Positions 17,946 through 27,139 of a stretch of 64,000 nt of DNA are shown here, one piece after another (position 1 is the stretch's first letter; the number at the start of each line of letters is the position of its first letter). The DNA comes from Puniceicoccaceae bacterium. Lineage in GTDB: Bacteria; Verrucomicrobiota; Verrucomicrobiia; Opitutales; Coraliomargaritaceae. Under the pieces are notes generated by a model. It did no database searches. It was not told where the DNA came from and saw only the letters and a list, made by a program, of their open reading frames with translations. The translations under genes and the position numbers were made by a program. The DNA is taken from the NCBI GenBank assembly GCA_002729725.1, contig PBYS01000060.1, positions 1 to 64,000 on the forward strand, read 5' to 3'.

Positions 17946-18650
17946 TCATCGTGAGTGTTTGAGTAAGAACTCAATGTATGCGATGTCGGCGGGTGTGGTG
18001 AGTTTCGGGTTCGGAGAAGTGTTGCTTACGAGCGTGGTGTGTAAGCCAATGCTTGCTGCTGCGGCAGTGTCGTCGGTGATGGCTCGCTTCTGTTTAATTA
18101 CATTTTGGTAAGCTTTGAGTATGCTCTGAAAGTGAAAGGCTTGTGGTGTTTCCATCGCCCAGAGGCGATTTCGGTCGAGATCCTCGAGTTCGACTTGTTG
18201 CGTCTGATTGGCTTGCGGTATGCGTTTGATGGTGTCGACGACGGGATGCGCGAGGCAAGCAGCTTTATCGCTGACGACGGCTTGATGCAGCGATTGTATT
18301 GCGGAGGCAGTGATGCAAGGGCGAGCGCAATCGTGAATAAAGACAAATTCACAGCGCTCGTTGACGGTGTTTAACGCATGGATCACCGAATCTTGTCGCT
18401 CTTGGCCACCAGGCGCGCCGCTAATTTTGAGCTCTTGCAGGCCATGATCCTGGACCAAGGCGCTCAACTGCGCTTTTTGAGCTTCATCGCGGTAGACCAC
18501 AATATACTCGTCGACCAAGCTGGAGTCTACGAAGGCCTGCAAGCTGTAGATAAAGGCAGGTTTGCCATGCAAGGGGGTCAAGATCTTATCCTGGACCTGT
18601 CCTTGCATTCGATTGCCGCTGCCAGCGGCGAGAAGTATTGCTGTGACCAT
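17946..18650 (-). CDS. ispD: 2-C-methyl-D-erythritol 4-phosphate cytidylyltransferase
   Basis: IspD joins CTP and MEP to give CDP-ME in the non-mevalonate isoprenoid pathway. The N-terminal [20 protein letters not shown] holds the nucleotide-binding G-x-G-x-R and the catalytic Lys. [16 protein letters not shown] and [12 protein letters not shown] are the other family motifs, and [11 protein letters not shown] follows. Length (234 residues) fits. The start is taken at 18650 ([10 protein letters not shown]); the longer frame adds only non-conserved residues across a hairpin-rich gap. ispE, a later step, lies 860 nt away on the opposite strand. Confidence 0.92.
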   Translation of the reverse strand: MVTAILLAAGSGNRMQGQVQDKILTPLHGKPAFIYSLQAFVDSSLVDEYIVVYRDEAQKAQLSALVQDHGLQELKISGAPGGQERQDSVIHALNTVNERCEFVFIHDCARPCITASAIQSLHQAVVSDKAACLAHPVVDTIKRIPQANQTQQVELEDLDRNRLWAMETPQAFHFQSILKAYQNVIKQKRAITDDTAAAASIGLHTTLVSNTSPNPKLTTPADIAYIEFLLKHSR

Positions 18651-18661
18651 ATCAGTAATTA

Positions 18662-18717
18662 GCAGCCGGTGGCTGCGGTGGGGCATCGTAGAGCTAAGTC
18701 CCTGCTACGACTTAGCT
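18662..18717. repeat. Two adjacent hairpins between ispD and pyrF
   Basis: GCAGCC/GGCTGC (18662-18676, 3-nt loop) is followed by AGCTAAGT/ACTTAGCT (18692-18717, 10-nt loop). The second arm overlaps the pyrF stop codon. There is no T run on either strand, so this does not look like an ordinary terminator. It could be a dispersed palindromic element or an mRNA-processing structure in a pyrF-ispD transcript. Confidence 0.5.
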
Positions 18718-19413
18718 CAAATCGGCTTGGATGCTGCGAGCAGCTGCAGCCGGATCGGCGGCTTTAAGGATCGGACGCCCGACCACGATGTAACTGGAGC
18801 CCGCCGCGGCCGCGGCTGCAGGCGTCATTATGCGCTTTTGTTCGTCGGCCGCACTGCCTGCGGGACGTATGCCTGGAGTCACGATGATCGGCTCCTGACC
18901 GAAGCGTTCGCGCAGCGGGGCCAGTTCCAGTGAGGAGCATACGAGCCCCTGAACGCCCGATTTAAGTGTAATGTCTGCCAAATGGAGCACTTGCGCTTCC
19001 GGCGTGCTGGCAACGTTGAGTGAGCGCAGCTGCGCCTCGTTCATGGAAGTCAGCACAGTGACCGCGAGTAAATTTAGATTGGGTGCATAGTCTGCACGCG
19101 CTTTGTTCGCCCATTCTAGCATTTCCCCTCCGCCGCAGGCATGTAGTGTGAGTAAATCCACTGGCAGTGTAGAGATGCTCTGCACTGCTTTGGCGACGGT
19201 ATTAGGAATGTCGTGCAATTTGAGGTCGAGAAAGACCTTATAGCCACGGTCTGCAATTTCGCGCACGAAGTCGGGGCCATAGGCAGTGAACAGCTGAAGG
19301 CCGATCTTGACCCATTTGAGTGAATCACCGAGGCGATCGAGCATGGCGAGGGCTTCTTCGCGAGTTTCGAGATCTAGAGCTAAAATAAGTTGGCAAGGCG
19401 CTGATTTAGACAT
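18712..19413 (-). CDS. pyrF: Orotidine-5'-phosphate decarboxylase
   Basis: PyrF removes CO2 from OMP to give UMP, the last step of de novo pyrimidine synthesis. The 233 residues show the N-terminal LALDLETREEALAM with its active-site Asp, WVKIGLQLF, the catalytic FLDLKLHDIPNT (D-x-K-x-x-D), and the phosphate-binding VTPGIRPAGSAADEQKR and YIVVGRPIL motifs. It is transcribed toward ispD with 61 nt between them, so the two are probably one operon with the ABC-F gene. Confidence 0.95.
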   Translation of the reverse strand: MSKSAPCQLILALDLETREEALAMLDRLGDSLKWVKIGLQLFTAYGPDFVREIADRGYKVFLDLKLHDIPNTVAKAVQSISTLPVDLLTLHACGGGEMLEWANKARADYAPNLNLLAVTVLTSMNEAQLRSLNVASTPEAQVLHLADITLKSGVQGLVCSSLELAPLRERFGQEPIIVTPGIRPAGSAADEQKRIMTPAAAAAAGSSYIVVGRPILKAADPAAAARSIQADLS

Positions 19414-19511
19414 GCCTGCAGACTAGGGGACGAATTTCACGATTGGCAAAGTGCAAAAATAGAAATTTTCATGGCGCTTGGCAGCTCGACTGCTCTTACT
19501 GGCGCCGTAAT

Positions 19512-20402
19512 ATGAATTCCGTAAGTCTAGATTCGCCCGCGAAGATCAATCTAATGCTATCCGTTCATGGGCCGCATGGGGATGGCTTTCATGCGCTCAC
19601 ATCGCTGGTGGTTGCGTTATCCTTTGGCGATCGTTTAGTAGTAACGCGCAACCAGCTTGAGCAGGATCGGTTGCAATGCCAGGATACTGCGGTCCCTACG
19701 GGCGAGGGGAATTTAATTATACGAGCTGCGGCGGCCTTTCGCGCGCATGTCGGGAAGGATGTCTTTTTTGATTTTGAACTGGATAAGCGCATACCGATGG
19801 GAGCAGGTTTGGGTGGGGGAAGTAGCAACGCCGCAGTCGCACTCACTGCGATGAATCAACTGCTCGGTTTACCCTTGAAGCGAGAGCGCTTACTGATCCT
19901 AGCCGCGAGCCTAGGCTCCGACTGTCCATTCTTTATCGATTCAGTGCCCACTGTGATGTCCGGGAGGGGAGAGGTACTAGAACCGCTGTCCACAGAGTTG
20001 GCTTCCAGCTTGCGGGGGCAACGCGTCCTATTATTCAAGCCAGATTTCGGTGTTAACACCGCTTGGGCCTACCGTCAGCTGATTGAGGCGAGTCCCACCG
20101 CGTATGAACCCGAAGCTTTGGCGCATGCGCGCTTGGAGCGATTTGCGAGCACAGAGGCGATGGAAGAGGCTATGGAACACTTGCTCATGAACAGCTTCGA
20201 AGCTCCAATTGGTGCTAAATACTTAGCGATCCGGTGCTTACTCGAAGAGCTGCGCGAGCGTGGCATTCGATGCCTGATGAGCGGGAGCGGAAGTTGTTGC
20301 TTTGCATTGCCTAAGGACGACTCTGAGATGTCTACCGCTCAGAGTATTTGTCAAAATGCTTTGGGTTCAGGTGTATTTTTGATTGAAACTTCAATCCGCT
20401 GA
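19512..20402 (+). CDS. ispE: 4-(cytidine 5'-diphospho)-2-C-methyl-D-erythritol kinase
   Basis: IspE phosphorylates CDP-ME in the same isoprenoid pathway as IspD. The GHMP-kinase motif PMGAGLGGGSSNAAVAL is clear; the N-terminal SPAKINLMLSVHGPHGDGFH and the C-terminal CLMSGSGSCCFAL are the other family boxes. The ATG at 19512 (MNSVSLDSPAKINL) puts the first strand at the proper distance; the longer frame from 19443 adds unconserved residues. Length is then 296 residues. Confidence 0.93.
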   Translation: MNSVSLDSPAKINLMLSVHGPHGDGFHALTSLVVALSFGDRLVVTRNQLEQDRLQCQDTAVPTGEGNLIIRAAAAFRAHVGKDVFFDFELDKRIPMGAGLGGGSSNAAVALTAMNQLLGLPLKRERLLILAASLGSDCPFFIDSVPTVMSGRGEVLEPLSTELASSLRGQRVLLFKPDFGVNTAWAYRQLIEASPTAYEPEALAHARLERFASTEAMEEAMEHLLMNSFEAPIGAKYLAIRCLLEELRERGIRCLMSGSGSCCFALPKDDSEMSTAQSICQNALGSGVFLIETSIR

Positions 20403-20455
20403 CTGGATGATGCTAGCAAAGCAACCCAAGCACTCATATTTGACACACTCTATTT

Positions 20456-22216
20456 GTGGCCGACCCTCATACTAAAGAAGAGATTATTCTCGAAGGCATT
20501 GCTGCGTCACCAGGCGTTGCGCATGGCCGTGCTGTCGTTTATCTGCAGAAGCAGTTAGATGTGCCGTGCTATGATATTACGGAAGAGAAAGTTAGCTCTG
20601 AGCTCGAGCGCTTTGATAAAGCTATTTTAGAGACGCGTGCTGAAATCACGGAAGTGCGCGATCAAATTGCAGAATCCTTAGGGGAGGGCGAAGCACGTAT
20701 CTTCGATGCCCACTTGCTTGTGTTAGAGGATACTGCGCTACTGGATGAGGTAACGTCCGAGCTGCAAAACAGTCGTAAGAACATTGAGTTCTGCTATAAT
20801 AATGTGGCGCAGCGTTACATCTCCTTCTTCCGGTCGATGGAAGATGAATATTTACGTGAACGCGTTTCCGATATCGGCGATGTTTCACGTCGACTACTGC
20901 ACAACTTGATCGGGATGCAGAAGGTCAATCTGGGGCAACTGGCTGCCGAGAGCGTCATTGTTTCCGAGGACATTTCGCCTTCGGATGCAGCAGATCTCGA
21001 TCGTAATAAACTTTTAGGCTTCGTCACAGATGGGGGCGGAAAGACTAGCCACTCGGTAATCATGGCTCGTTCGTTGCGTATCCCCGCAGTCGTGGGCACG
21101 CATGATGCGACTAAGCGCATTGTGAGCGGTGATCATATTTTGGTCGATGGGCATGAGGGGGTGATTGTGATCAATCCCTCGGAAGATCGCCTTTACCGCT
21201 ACGGCAAGCTGGCCTTTGAACGGCAAAAGCGCGACGACACCTTTAATTCTTTCATTGCAGAGCCTGCGGTGACGCTTGATGGCGCCTCGATCTCGTTGAT
21301 GGCGAATGTCGAAGGGGCGCAAGAAATGGACCAGGCCAATGCGATGCATGCCGAAGGTGTCGGACTCTTTCGCACTGAGGGCATCTTTTTAAGGCATCAT
21401 GGTTACCCACCCGAGTCGGTGCAATATGATGCCTACCGAGCAGTGGTCGAGGCCGCTGGAGAAGAGCCTGTAATTATCCGCACACTGGATGTCGGTGGTG
21501 ATAAGACCATAGGTGATGATAAAGTGAAGGATGATAATTCCTTTATGGGCTTTCGGGCGATTCGTTTTTGCTTAGGTAATGAGGCCATATTTAAAACTCA
21601 GCTTCGCGCCATCCTACGTGCCAGTGCGCATGGTAATGTAAAGATCATGTACCCCATGATCAGCGGAATCAGTGAGTTGCGGATGGCGAATCAACTGCTG
21701 AGCTCGACCAAGCAAGAGTTACGTGAATCAGGCGAAGCCTTTGATGAGAATATCCAGGTAGGCGCGATGGTCGAAGTCCCCAGCGCCGCCGTAATCATCG
21801 ACCTCCTCGCAGCCGAAACAGATTTCTTAAGTATCGGCACCAACGATTTGATTCAGTATCTAATTGCGGTGGACCGACTTAATGATCAAGTCGCTCACCT
21901 CTATGACCCCGCACATCCTGCGGTTTTGCGCACGCTGAAAGCCATCATTGACGGCGCTAATGATGCGAAGACTCCGATCAGTGTTTGCGGTGAAATCGCT
22001 GGCGATCCTATTTACGCAGGGCTGTTATTAGGTATGGGGGCCGATTCCCTAAGCCTGACCTCAAGCTTGCTGCCAGAGGTCAAGTATTTCATCCGTCATA
22101 TCAAAAAGTCAGATGCTCAGGAATTGGTGGCCGAAGTCATGCAATTGTCAGATTCTAACAAAATCATACAAAGACTTGAAGCCTTTCGGCGGGAAGCATT
22201 GGGAGATCTGGCTTAA
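20456..22216 (+). CDS. ptsI: Phosphoenolpyruvate-protein phosphotransferase (PTS enzyme I)
   Basis: Enzyme I takes phosphate from PEP onto a histidine and hands it to HPr. The 586 residues include the phospho-histidine H199 in GGGKTSHSVIMARS, the HPr-binding helical part before it (about 25-150), and the PEP-binding barrel with IRTLDVGGDK, LFRTEGIFL, and the active-site Cys in PISVCGEIAGD. The start is a GTG at 20456. No HPr, HPr kinase or EII gene is in the window, so it may serve a regulatory PTS encoded elsewhere. It follows ispE by 53 nt on the same strand. Confidence 0.94.
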   Translation: MADPHTKEEIILEGIAASPGVAHGRAVVYLQKQLDVPCYDITEEKVSSELERFDKAILETRAEITEVRDQIAESLGEGEARIFDAHLLVLEDTALLDEVTSELQNSRKNIEFCYNNVAQRYISFFRSMEDEYLRERVSDIGDVSRRLLHNLIGMQKVNLGQLAAESVIVSEDISPSDAADLDRNKLLGFVTDGGGKTSHSVIMARSLRIPAVVGTHDATKRIVSGDHILVDGHEGVIVINPSEDRLYRYGKLAFERQKRDDTFNSFIAEPAVTLDGASISLMANVEGAQEMDQANAMHAEGVGLFRTEGIFLRHHGYPPESVQYDAYRAVVEAAGEEPVIIRTLDVGGDKTIGDDKVKDDNSFMGFRAIRFCLGNEAIFKTQLRAILRASAHGNVKIMYPMISGISELRMANQLLSSTKQELRESGEAFDENIQVGAMVEVPSAAVIIDLLAAETDFLSIGTNDLIQYLIAVDRLNDQVAHLYDPAHPAVLRTLKAIIDGANDAKTPISVCGEIAGDPIYAGLLLGMGADSLSLTSSLLPEVKYFIRHIKKSDAQELVAEVMQLSDSNKIIQRLEAFRREALGDLA

Positions 22217-22309
22217 ATCAGCTCAGTTGACTCAACGGCGACAAGCTTGGCTCTACTTGTGCTCTCCAGATACTTGCGTTCGTAGCCTGTTTTCATCTAG
22301 AGCTAGACT

Positions 22310-22978
22310 TTATTTTGCATCGCCTAGGCCGATGAGCGATTTGATGCCCTCTTTAATATGTTCGATCGCCTCCGGTCCCTGGGTGATCACCACATAGATG
22401 ACGCCCAGGTAGAGCAATACCGCGCAACAACCGACTGCAAAGGCCGCCATGGCCAGCAAGCCGTCTTCCTCCGCTAGACCAACGCCGATCATGAAGATCA
22501 CCATGGCTGGAAAGGTATTAGTCAGTGGGATCGGTAGCATCATGAGACAAGCCATGATAAAAATCACAATCGCCAGCCCACTTTGTCCTGCGCGACCACG
22601 GATCCATTTTTGACGGGGGCGTATAAAGCGCTCGATCATTTTTAGGAATTTCGAAGCGCTGCCTAGCATAGTATTCGCAAGCTTAGGTTGAATGCGTATG
22701 CCTGCGAGTTTCTGAGGTAACCACACCGCTTCGCGTCCGCTGATCATTTGCAGTGCCATTAAGGCAATTACGATCCCAAAGGGGGTGCTATAGCCGGGCG
22801 CTGGCACGGGGAGGGCGCTGGGCAGCGATAGGATGATCAGCACGAGTCCAAAGCCCTTTTCGGCGACGGCGCTAGTGATCTCGCTGATAGACAGACCGCG
22901 CGTATCGTCGGTGGCTAAAAGTTGGCTTAGAGTATCTCCTAGAGACAGGTGTGGCGGGACTTCGTCAGCTGTTTGCAT
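22310..22978 (-). CDS. ExoD-family membrane protein
   Basis: A membrane protein of about 222 residues with the ExoD (exopolysaccharide synthesis) family layout: a soluble N-terminal part (LSISEITSAVAEKGFGLVLI), then LPSALPVPAPGYSTPFGIVIAL and several hydrophobic segments (IVIFIMACLMMLPIP, VIFMIGVGLAEEDGLLAM, VGCCAVLLYLGVIYVV). The biochemical role of this family is unknown. The start is placed at 22978 (MQTADEVPP) because the longer frame runs into the nadD start on the other strand. Confidence 0.8.
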   Translation of the reverse strand: MQTADEVPPHLSLGDTLSQLLATDDTRGLSISEITSAVAEKGFGLVLIILSLPSALPVPAPGYSTPFGIVIALMALQMISGREAVWLPQKLAGIRIQPKLANTMLGSASKFLKMIERFIRPRQKWIRGRAGQSGLAIVIFIMACLMMLPIPLTNTFPAMVIFMIGVGLAEEDGLLAMAAFAVGCCAVLLYLGVIYVVITQGPEAIEHIKEGIKSLIGLGDAK

Positions 22979-23046
22979 TTGCGGTTGGTCAGATAGGTAA
23001 GAAACTGGATTGATTTTTAATGCCGACTTCCGATGACTGCGCAATC

Positions 23047-23655
23047 ATGAAACAGACTGAATTATCGTCTCCCCGCAAATCTGTCGCCCTCTACGGGGGC
23101 AGTTTCGACCCAGTGCATTGCGCCCACCTGGCGGTGGCGCGTGTCACACAGGCGCAACTCGACTTAGATCAAGTGATCTTTATTCCGGCGGCACAATCTC
23201 CACTCAAGGCGCACACACCTATAGCCAGCGATGAAGCACGCATCGAAATGCTGCGCTTAGCGACCGCGGAGCAACCGCGCTTTGCGGTGGATTGCAGTGA
23301 GATCGAGCGTGGCGGCATCAGCTACACTGTTGACACCATTCAGGCCTTTCGCGCTAAAAATACTGCCAACCAGCTCTATTGGATCATCGGCGCGGATCAG
23401 TTTGAGCGATTGCCCCAATGGCATCGCATCGAAGATATCGCTCGCTTAGTCACTTTTGCCGTATTACGCCGTCCGGGGCATACGATTGCAAAATCAGTCG
23501 TTCCAGGCTTGAAGTATGTCGGGATTGAGGCTCCCTTGATGTCGCACAGTTCCAGTGCTATCAGAGCCGCACTCGAACAGGGGCTCTCGGTGCAAGACTT
23601 GGTGCCCCCCTCAGTTGAGGCTTTCATTTCCTCTCATGGCCTCTATACCCAGTAG
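23047..23655 (+). CDS. nadD: Nicotinate-nucleotide adenylyltransferase
   Basis: NadD joins NaMN and ATP to deamido-NAD in NAD synthesis. The nucleotidyltransferase signature YGGSFDPVHCAHLAVAR is near the N-terminus, the YWIIGADQFERLPQWH motif in the middle, and the second nucleotide motif MSHSSSAIR near the end (in place of the usual I-S-S-T-x-I-R). Start chosen at the ATG at 23047. Length (202 residues) fits. rsfS follows 18 nt later, a pairing seen in many bacteria. Confidence 0.94.
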   Translation: MKQTELSSPRKSVALYGGSFDPVHCAHLAVARVTQAQLDLDQVIFIPAAQSPLKAHTPIASDEARIEMLRLATAEQPRFAVDCSEIERGGISYTVDTIQAFRAKNTANQLYWIIGADQFERLPQWHRIEDIARLVTFAVLRRPGHTIAKSVVPGLKYVGIEAPLMSHSSSAIRAALEQGLSVQDLVPPSVEAFISSHGLYTQ

Positions 23656-23673
23656 TATTTATCAACGATCCAT

Positions 23674-24039
23674 ATGACCAAAGACTCCAGTAAACAAGAA
23701 AACCGCACCCTCGAAGAGATCCGCTGCGCCGTCGCCGCGATCGAAGACAAGAAGGGCGAATCCATTCGCATACTTGATGTGCGGGGGAAATCCTCGATCA
23801 CAGATTATATCATTATTGCTACAGGGACCTCAGATCCACACGTCAAAGCACTCAAGAGCGGGCTCGATATGGCCTTAAAAGGTGCAGGAGTGCAGCTGCT
23901 GGGCCAAGATCGTGAGCTAGGCAGTGGCTGGTTGGTCGTAGATGCGTTTGATTTTATGATCCACTTGCAGACGACTGAGATGCGTGATTTTTATCGTCTC
24001 GACCAGCTGTGGAAAGATGCCCGCGAAGTGACTTTGTAA
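23674..24039 (+). CDS. rsfS: Ribosomal silencing factor
   Basis: This 121-residue protein belongs to the RsfS/YbeB/Iojap family, which binds uL14 on the large ribosomal subunit and blocks subunit joining under nutrient limitation. Family motifs are KSSITDYIIIATGTSDPHVKA and GWLVVDAFDFMIHLQT, near positions 38-58 and 87-103. It sits directly after nadD and 9 nt before the M48 protease, so all three are likely one transcript. Confidence 0.94.
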   Translation: MTKDSSKQENRTLEEIRCAVAAIEDKKGESIRILDVRGKSSITDYIIIATGTSDPHVKALKSGLDMALKGAGVQLLGQDRELGSGWLVVDAFDFMIHLQTTEMRDFYRLDQLWKDAREVTL

Positions 24040-24048
24040 GAAATTACT

Positions 24049-25302
24049 ATGAATACAGTTTTAGTTGTTTTCGTCGTACTGCTGGTCTTGAAACTGGGCA
24101 CTGGAATTGTGCTCGACTTACTCAATCTTCGCTACGCTCAGGCACGAGCAGGCGAAGTGCCCGAAAGCTTCCGCGATTTCATTGACCTGCCAACCTATCA
24201 GAAGTCGATTGAATACACTGCCGCGAAGACGCGCTTCGGGATCGTCAGCGATCTTTACGATGCCGGCGTGCTCACATTGGTCTTATTGCTAGGTATCTTG
24301 CCATGGTTTTACGAGCTGTTTAGTGGCTGGTTTGGCTATGGCGTCTGGGGCCAAGCTTTGGCGCTATTTCTGGTAGGCTTAGTGCTCGGGATTCCTTCGA
24401 TGCCTTTTGATTATTGGAGCACCTTCAAACTTGAGGAGCGCTTCGGCTTTAATAAAAGCACGAAGAAGCTTTGGGCCATCGACAAAATCAAAGGTACACT
24501 CCTCGGCTTTGCGATCGGTTACCCACTATTAGCTTTATTGATCTATTTGGTGAGTAGCGCAGGTGCACTCTGGTGGATATGGGGCTTCGCTGTATTCTTC
24601 CTATTCCAACTGGTGATGGTGGTGGCGTATCCCATGTTTATCATGCCGCTCTTCAATAAATTGGAACCAATGGAAGAGGGGGAATTGAAGACCCGCCTCT
24701 TTGCACTGGCAGACCGTACCGGGTTTAAGGCGCAGACGATTCTAGTCTTGGATGGTAGCAAGCGCTCAGGGCACTCCAACGCGTTTTTCTCGGGCTTCGG
24801 ACGCTTTCGCCGAATTGTATTATACGACACCTTAATTGAGCAAATGGAGCCAGCAGAACTCGAAGCCGTCTTGGCGCACGAGATCGGACACTACAAGCTT
24901 GGGCACATTCCTAAAATGATGGCGATGGCGGCATTTTCCTCCTTGGGCATGTTTGCCGTGCTCGGGTGGCTTGCGAATGCAGATTGGTTTGTGCAAGCCT
25001 TTCACTTCAGCGCACCTGTCGAAGGGCAAATTGGCATCGTGCCAGTATTGCTGCTATTTATGTTATTGAGTGGATTGGTCACTTTCTGGCTGTCGCCGCT
25101 CTCGAGTCGCTTGTCACGTAAGCACGAGTATGAGGCCGACGCATTTGCCCGTGATGCGATGGGCAGTTACGCGCCACTCTCCAGCGCTTTGCGCAAACTG
25201 CATAAAGAGAATTTAAGTAATTTGACGCCCCATCCACTCTACAGCAGTTTTCACTATTCGCATCCCACCTTAGTCGAGCGCGAGGATTCCTTACGCAGTT
25301 AA
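24049..25302 (+). CDS. M48-family membrane zinc metalloprotease (Ste24/CAAX type)
   Basis: A 417-residue integral membrane protein similar to Ste24-type prenyl-protein proteases. Zinc is held by H277 and H281 with E278 as base ([12 protein letters not shown]) and by E362 in [13 protein letters not shown]. An N-terminal M48_N domain with several membrane segments precedes it, including the [19 protein letters not shown] motif. In bacteria such enzymes are linked to membrane protein quality control; prenylation is not expected here. It is the last gene of the nadD-rsfS group. Confidence 0.92.
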   Translation: MNTVLVVFVVLLVLKLGTGIVLDLLNLRYAQARAGEVPESFRDFIDLPTYQKSIEYTAAKTRFGIVSDLYDAGVLTLVLLLGILPWFYELFSGWFGYGVWGQALALFLVGLVLGIPSMPFDYWSTFKLEERFGFNKSTKKLWAIDKIKGTLLGFAIGYPLLALLIYLVSSAGALWWIWGFAVFFLFQLVMVVAYPMFIMPLFNKLEPMEEGELKTRLFALADRTGFKAQTILVLDGSKRSGHSNAFFSGFGRFRRIVLYDTLIEQMEPAELEAVLAHEIGHYKLGHIPKMMAMAAFSSLGMFAVLGWLANADWFVQAFHFSAPVEGQIGIVPVLLLFMLLSGLVTFWLSPLSSRLSRKHEYEADAFARDAMGSYAPLSSALRKLHKENLSNLTPHPLYSSFHYSHPTLVEREDSLRS

Positions 25303-25333
25303 TAACGTTCTTATAGAACTTTTTCTCAATTCT

Positions 25334-26254
25334 ATGCGCCACCTCCTCCGCTTCTATGTTCTCGGCCTAGTCTTTTTAAGTCTCGGTTCGGTACTAGTGG
25401 CAGAGGATTTACGCATCGCGAGCTACAATCTAAGAAACTACTTAGTGATGGATCGTCATGTGGGCGCGCGTTGGCGACCTTCGTATCCGAAACCAGAAAG
25501 CGAGAAGGCGATCGTGCGGGAGATCATCAAGGAGGTGTCAGCCGACATCTTGGTCGTGCAAGAAATGGGGCCACTTGATTTCTTGGAAGAGTTGCGTGCA
25601 GATCTAGCGCGTGAAGGCATGCATTACGATTATGCCGTGCACATGCAAGGCGCGGACCCCGATCGTCATGTTGCAGTGCTTTCGCGTGTCGCACCGCAGT
25701 CTGTAGTCAAACATCGGGATTTAGACTTTAAATACATCGAAAGCCGTGAACTCGTAAAGCGCGGCATGCTGGAACTCAGTTTTGATCTCGGCGATGGTGA
25801 GAGTTTCCAGCTCTTTGCAGTGCATTTAAAGAGTCGCTACACAGATGTAAAAGCAGATGAAAACTCTGAATTACGCCGAGTGCGCGAAGCGGAGGCTTGC
25901 CGCAACCGTGTGATCGAGCGGACGCATGAGCGAAATAAGCTCAACTATGTGATCGTCGGGGATTTCAATGACCACCCAGCTAGCGCTTCTATGCGGCGTT
26001 TCTACCGTAGGGGGAACCTAGAGCTGGGCAGCCTCGTGCCCGCAGCTGACAGCCGCGGTGAGAAATGGACCTATTACTACGACAAGGAGGCACGTTATGA
26101 GTCCGTCGATGGCTTCATTGCCTCGCCGGATATGATGCCTCGTATCAAGGCCGGTCGCGCCCAAATTGTCGATCGCCCCGGAGCTCTCACCGGCAGTGAT
26201 CATCGCATGGTGTATCTCGAGCTAGCGAAGCCATTCGCTGCCCCCGAAATGTGA
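25334..26254 (+). CDS. Secreted endonuclease/exonuclease/phosphatase-fold protein
   Basis: The 306 residues begin with a signal peptide (LLRFYVLGLVFLSLGSVLVAED) and then show the EEP fold: RIASYNLRNYL, the catalytic Glu in VVQEMG, FAVHLKSR, YVIVGDFNDHPAS (the D-x-N motif) and the terminal GSDHRMVYLEL (catalytic His). The metal-dependent enzyme would act outside the inner membrane on nucleic acid, phosphate ester or lipid; substrate cannot be deduced. It starts 31 nt after the M48 gene. Confidence 0.88.
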   Translation: MRHLLRFYVLGLVFLSLGSVLVAEDLRIASYNLRNYLVMDRHVGARWRPSYPKPESEKAIVREIIKEVSADILVVQEMGPLDFLEELRADLAREGMHYDYAVHMQGADPDRHVAVLSRVAPQSVVKHRDLDFKYIESRELVKRGMLELSFDLGDGESFQLFAVHLKSRYTDVKADENSELRRVREAEACRNRVIERTHERNKLNYVIVGDFNDHPASASMRRFYRRGNLELGSLVPAADSRGEKWTYYYDKEARYESVDGFIASPDMMPRIKAGRAQIVDRPGALTGSDHRMVYLELAKPFAAPEM

Positions 26255-26265
26255 GCTACGGTGGC

Positions 26266-27078
26266 TTAAGTCGCTCGTTCGCGCTGTCTGCGGGCTTCAT
26301 AGAGGCAGACGGCTGCGGCGGCGGCTACGTTGAGCGAGTCGGCTTGGCCTGCCATGGGGATGCGGATCTTGTGGGCGGCTTTATCCAGCCAATAAGGCTG
26401 TAGGCCATCGCTTTCGCTGCCCATAAAGATGGCGATGCCTTGACGATAGTTAATATCCCAGTGCAATTCTTCGGTGTCGGGAGTGGTGGCACAACAGATT
26501 ATCTGATTATCGTCGAGCCATTGCGCCAGCGACTCACGACTTGTCGAGACGATCGGTAAAGCGAAAAGCAGGCCTTGAGAGGAGCGAATGGCATTGGGAT
26601 TGTAAAGGTCGAGTACGCAGTCGACCAAGACTACTGCATCCACGCCAGCGCCGTCTGCACTGCGTAGTATGGCTCCTAGGTTGCCAGGCTTCTCAATGCC
26701 CTCTAGCACTAGCAAAAGGGGCGGGGTGCTCATCTTAAAGTCCGATAGCACATTATTTTGCTGCACCGCAATTGCCATCAAACCATCGGGACCTTCGCGA
26801 TGTGAAGCTTTGGTAAATGCATCCGGGCTCATGCCGATCAAAGGAAACCGGGCTGCGGCTTTTTGTTCGCTAATAAACGTGGCGTGTCTTTCGCTGGGAA
26901 AAAAGTCTGTGCAGTAGTAAAGGTGAGTGATTTCAAAGCCGGCAGTGAGCGCATGCCCGATCTCACGTAGGCCCTCGACCAAGAAGCGTGATTGGCGGTC
27001 TCGGTGCTTGCGCTCGCGTAATTTTACTAGGTTTTTGACCTGATCGTTCTGTCGACTTTGAATATATAAATCTTCCAT
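26266..27078 (-). CDS. TrmH/SpoU-family RNA 2'-O-methyltransferase
   Basis: This SPOUT-fold enzyme methylates ribose in rRNA or tRNA with S-adenosylmethionine bound in a trefoil knot. An N-terminal substrate-binding domain (KLRERKHRDRQSRFLVEGLRE) leads to motif 1 (LEGIEKPGNLGAILRSADG), motif 2 (IFMGSESDGL) and motif 3 (IRIPMAGQADSLNVAAAAAV), all well kept. Start chosen at 27078 (MEDLYIQSRQND); the longer frame adds nothing conserved. The target nucleotide is not known. It converges on the preceding gene with an 11-nt gap. Confidence 0.9.
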   Translation of the reverse strand: MEDLYIQSRQNDQVKNLVKLRERKHRDRQSRFLVEGLREIGHALTAGFEITHLYYCTDFFPSERHATFISEQKAAARFPLIGMSPDAFTKASHREGPDGLMAIAVQQNNVLSDFKMSTPPLLLVLEGIEKPGNLGAILRSADGAGVDAVVLVDCVLDLYNPNAIRSSQGLLFALPIVSTSRESLAQWLDDNQIICCATTPDTEELHWDINYRQGIAIFMGSESDGLQPYWLDKAAHKIRIPMAGQADSLNVAAAAAVCLYEARRQRERAT

Positions 27079-27139
27079 GTATGTGATGTCCTGAAATTTT
27101 AGTATTGCAGGATGCCTAAGCATACGGGAGGGCATGTAG

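Noticed and set aside
17918-17974. Upstream start for the ABC-F gene
   Set aside because: It would overlap ispD, and the added residues are not conserved; MLLSYRNL is the family's start.
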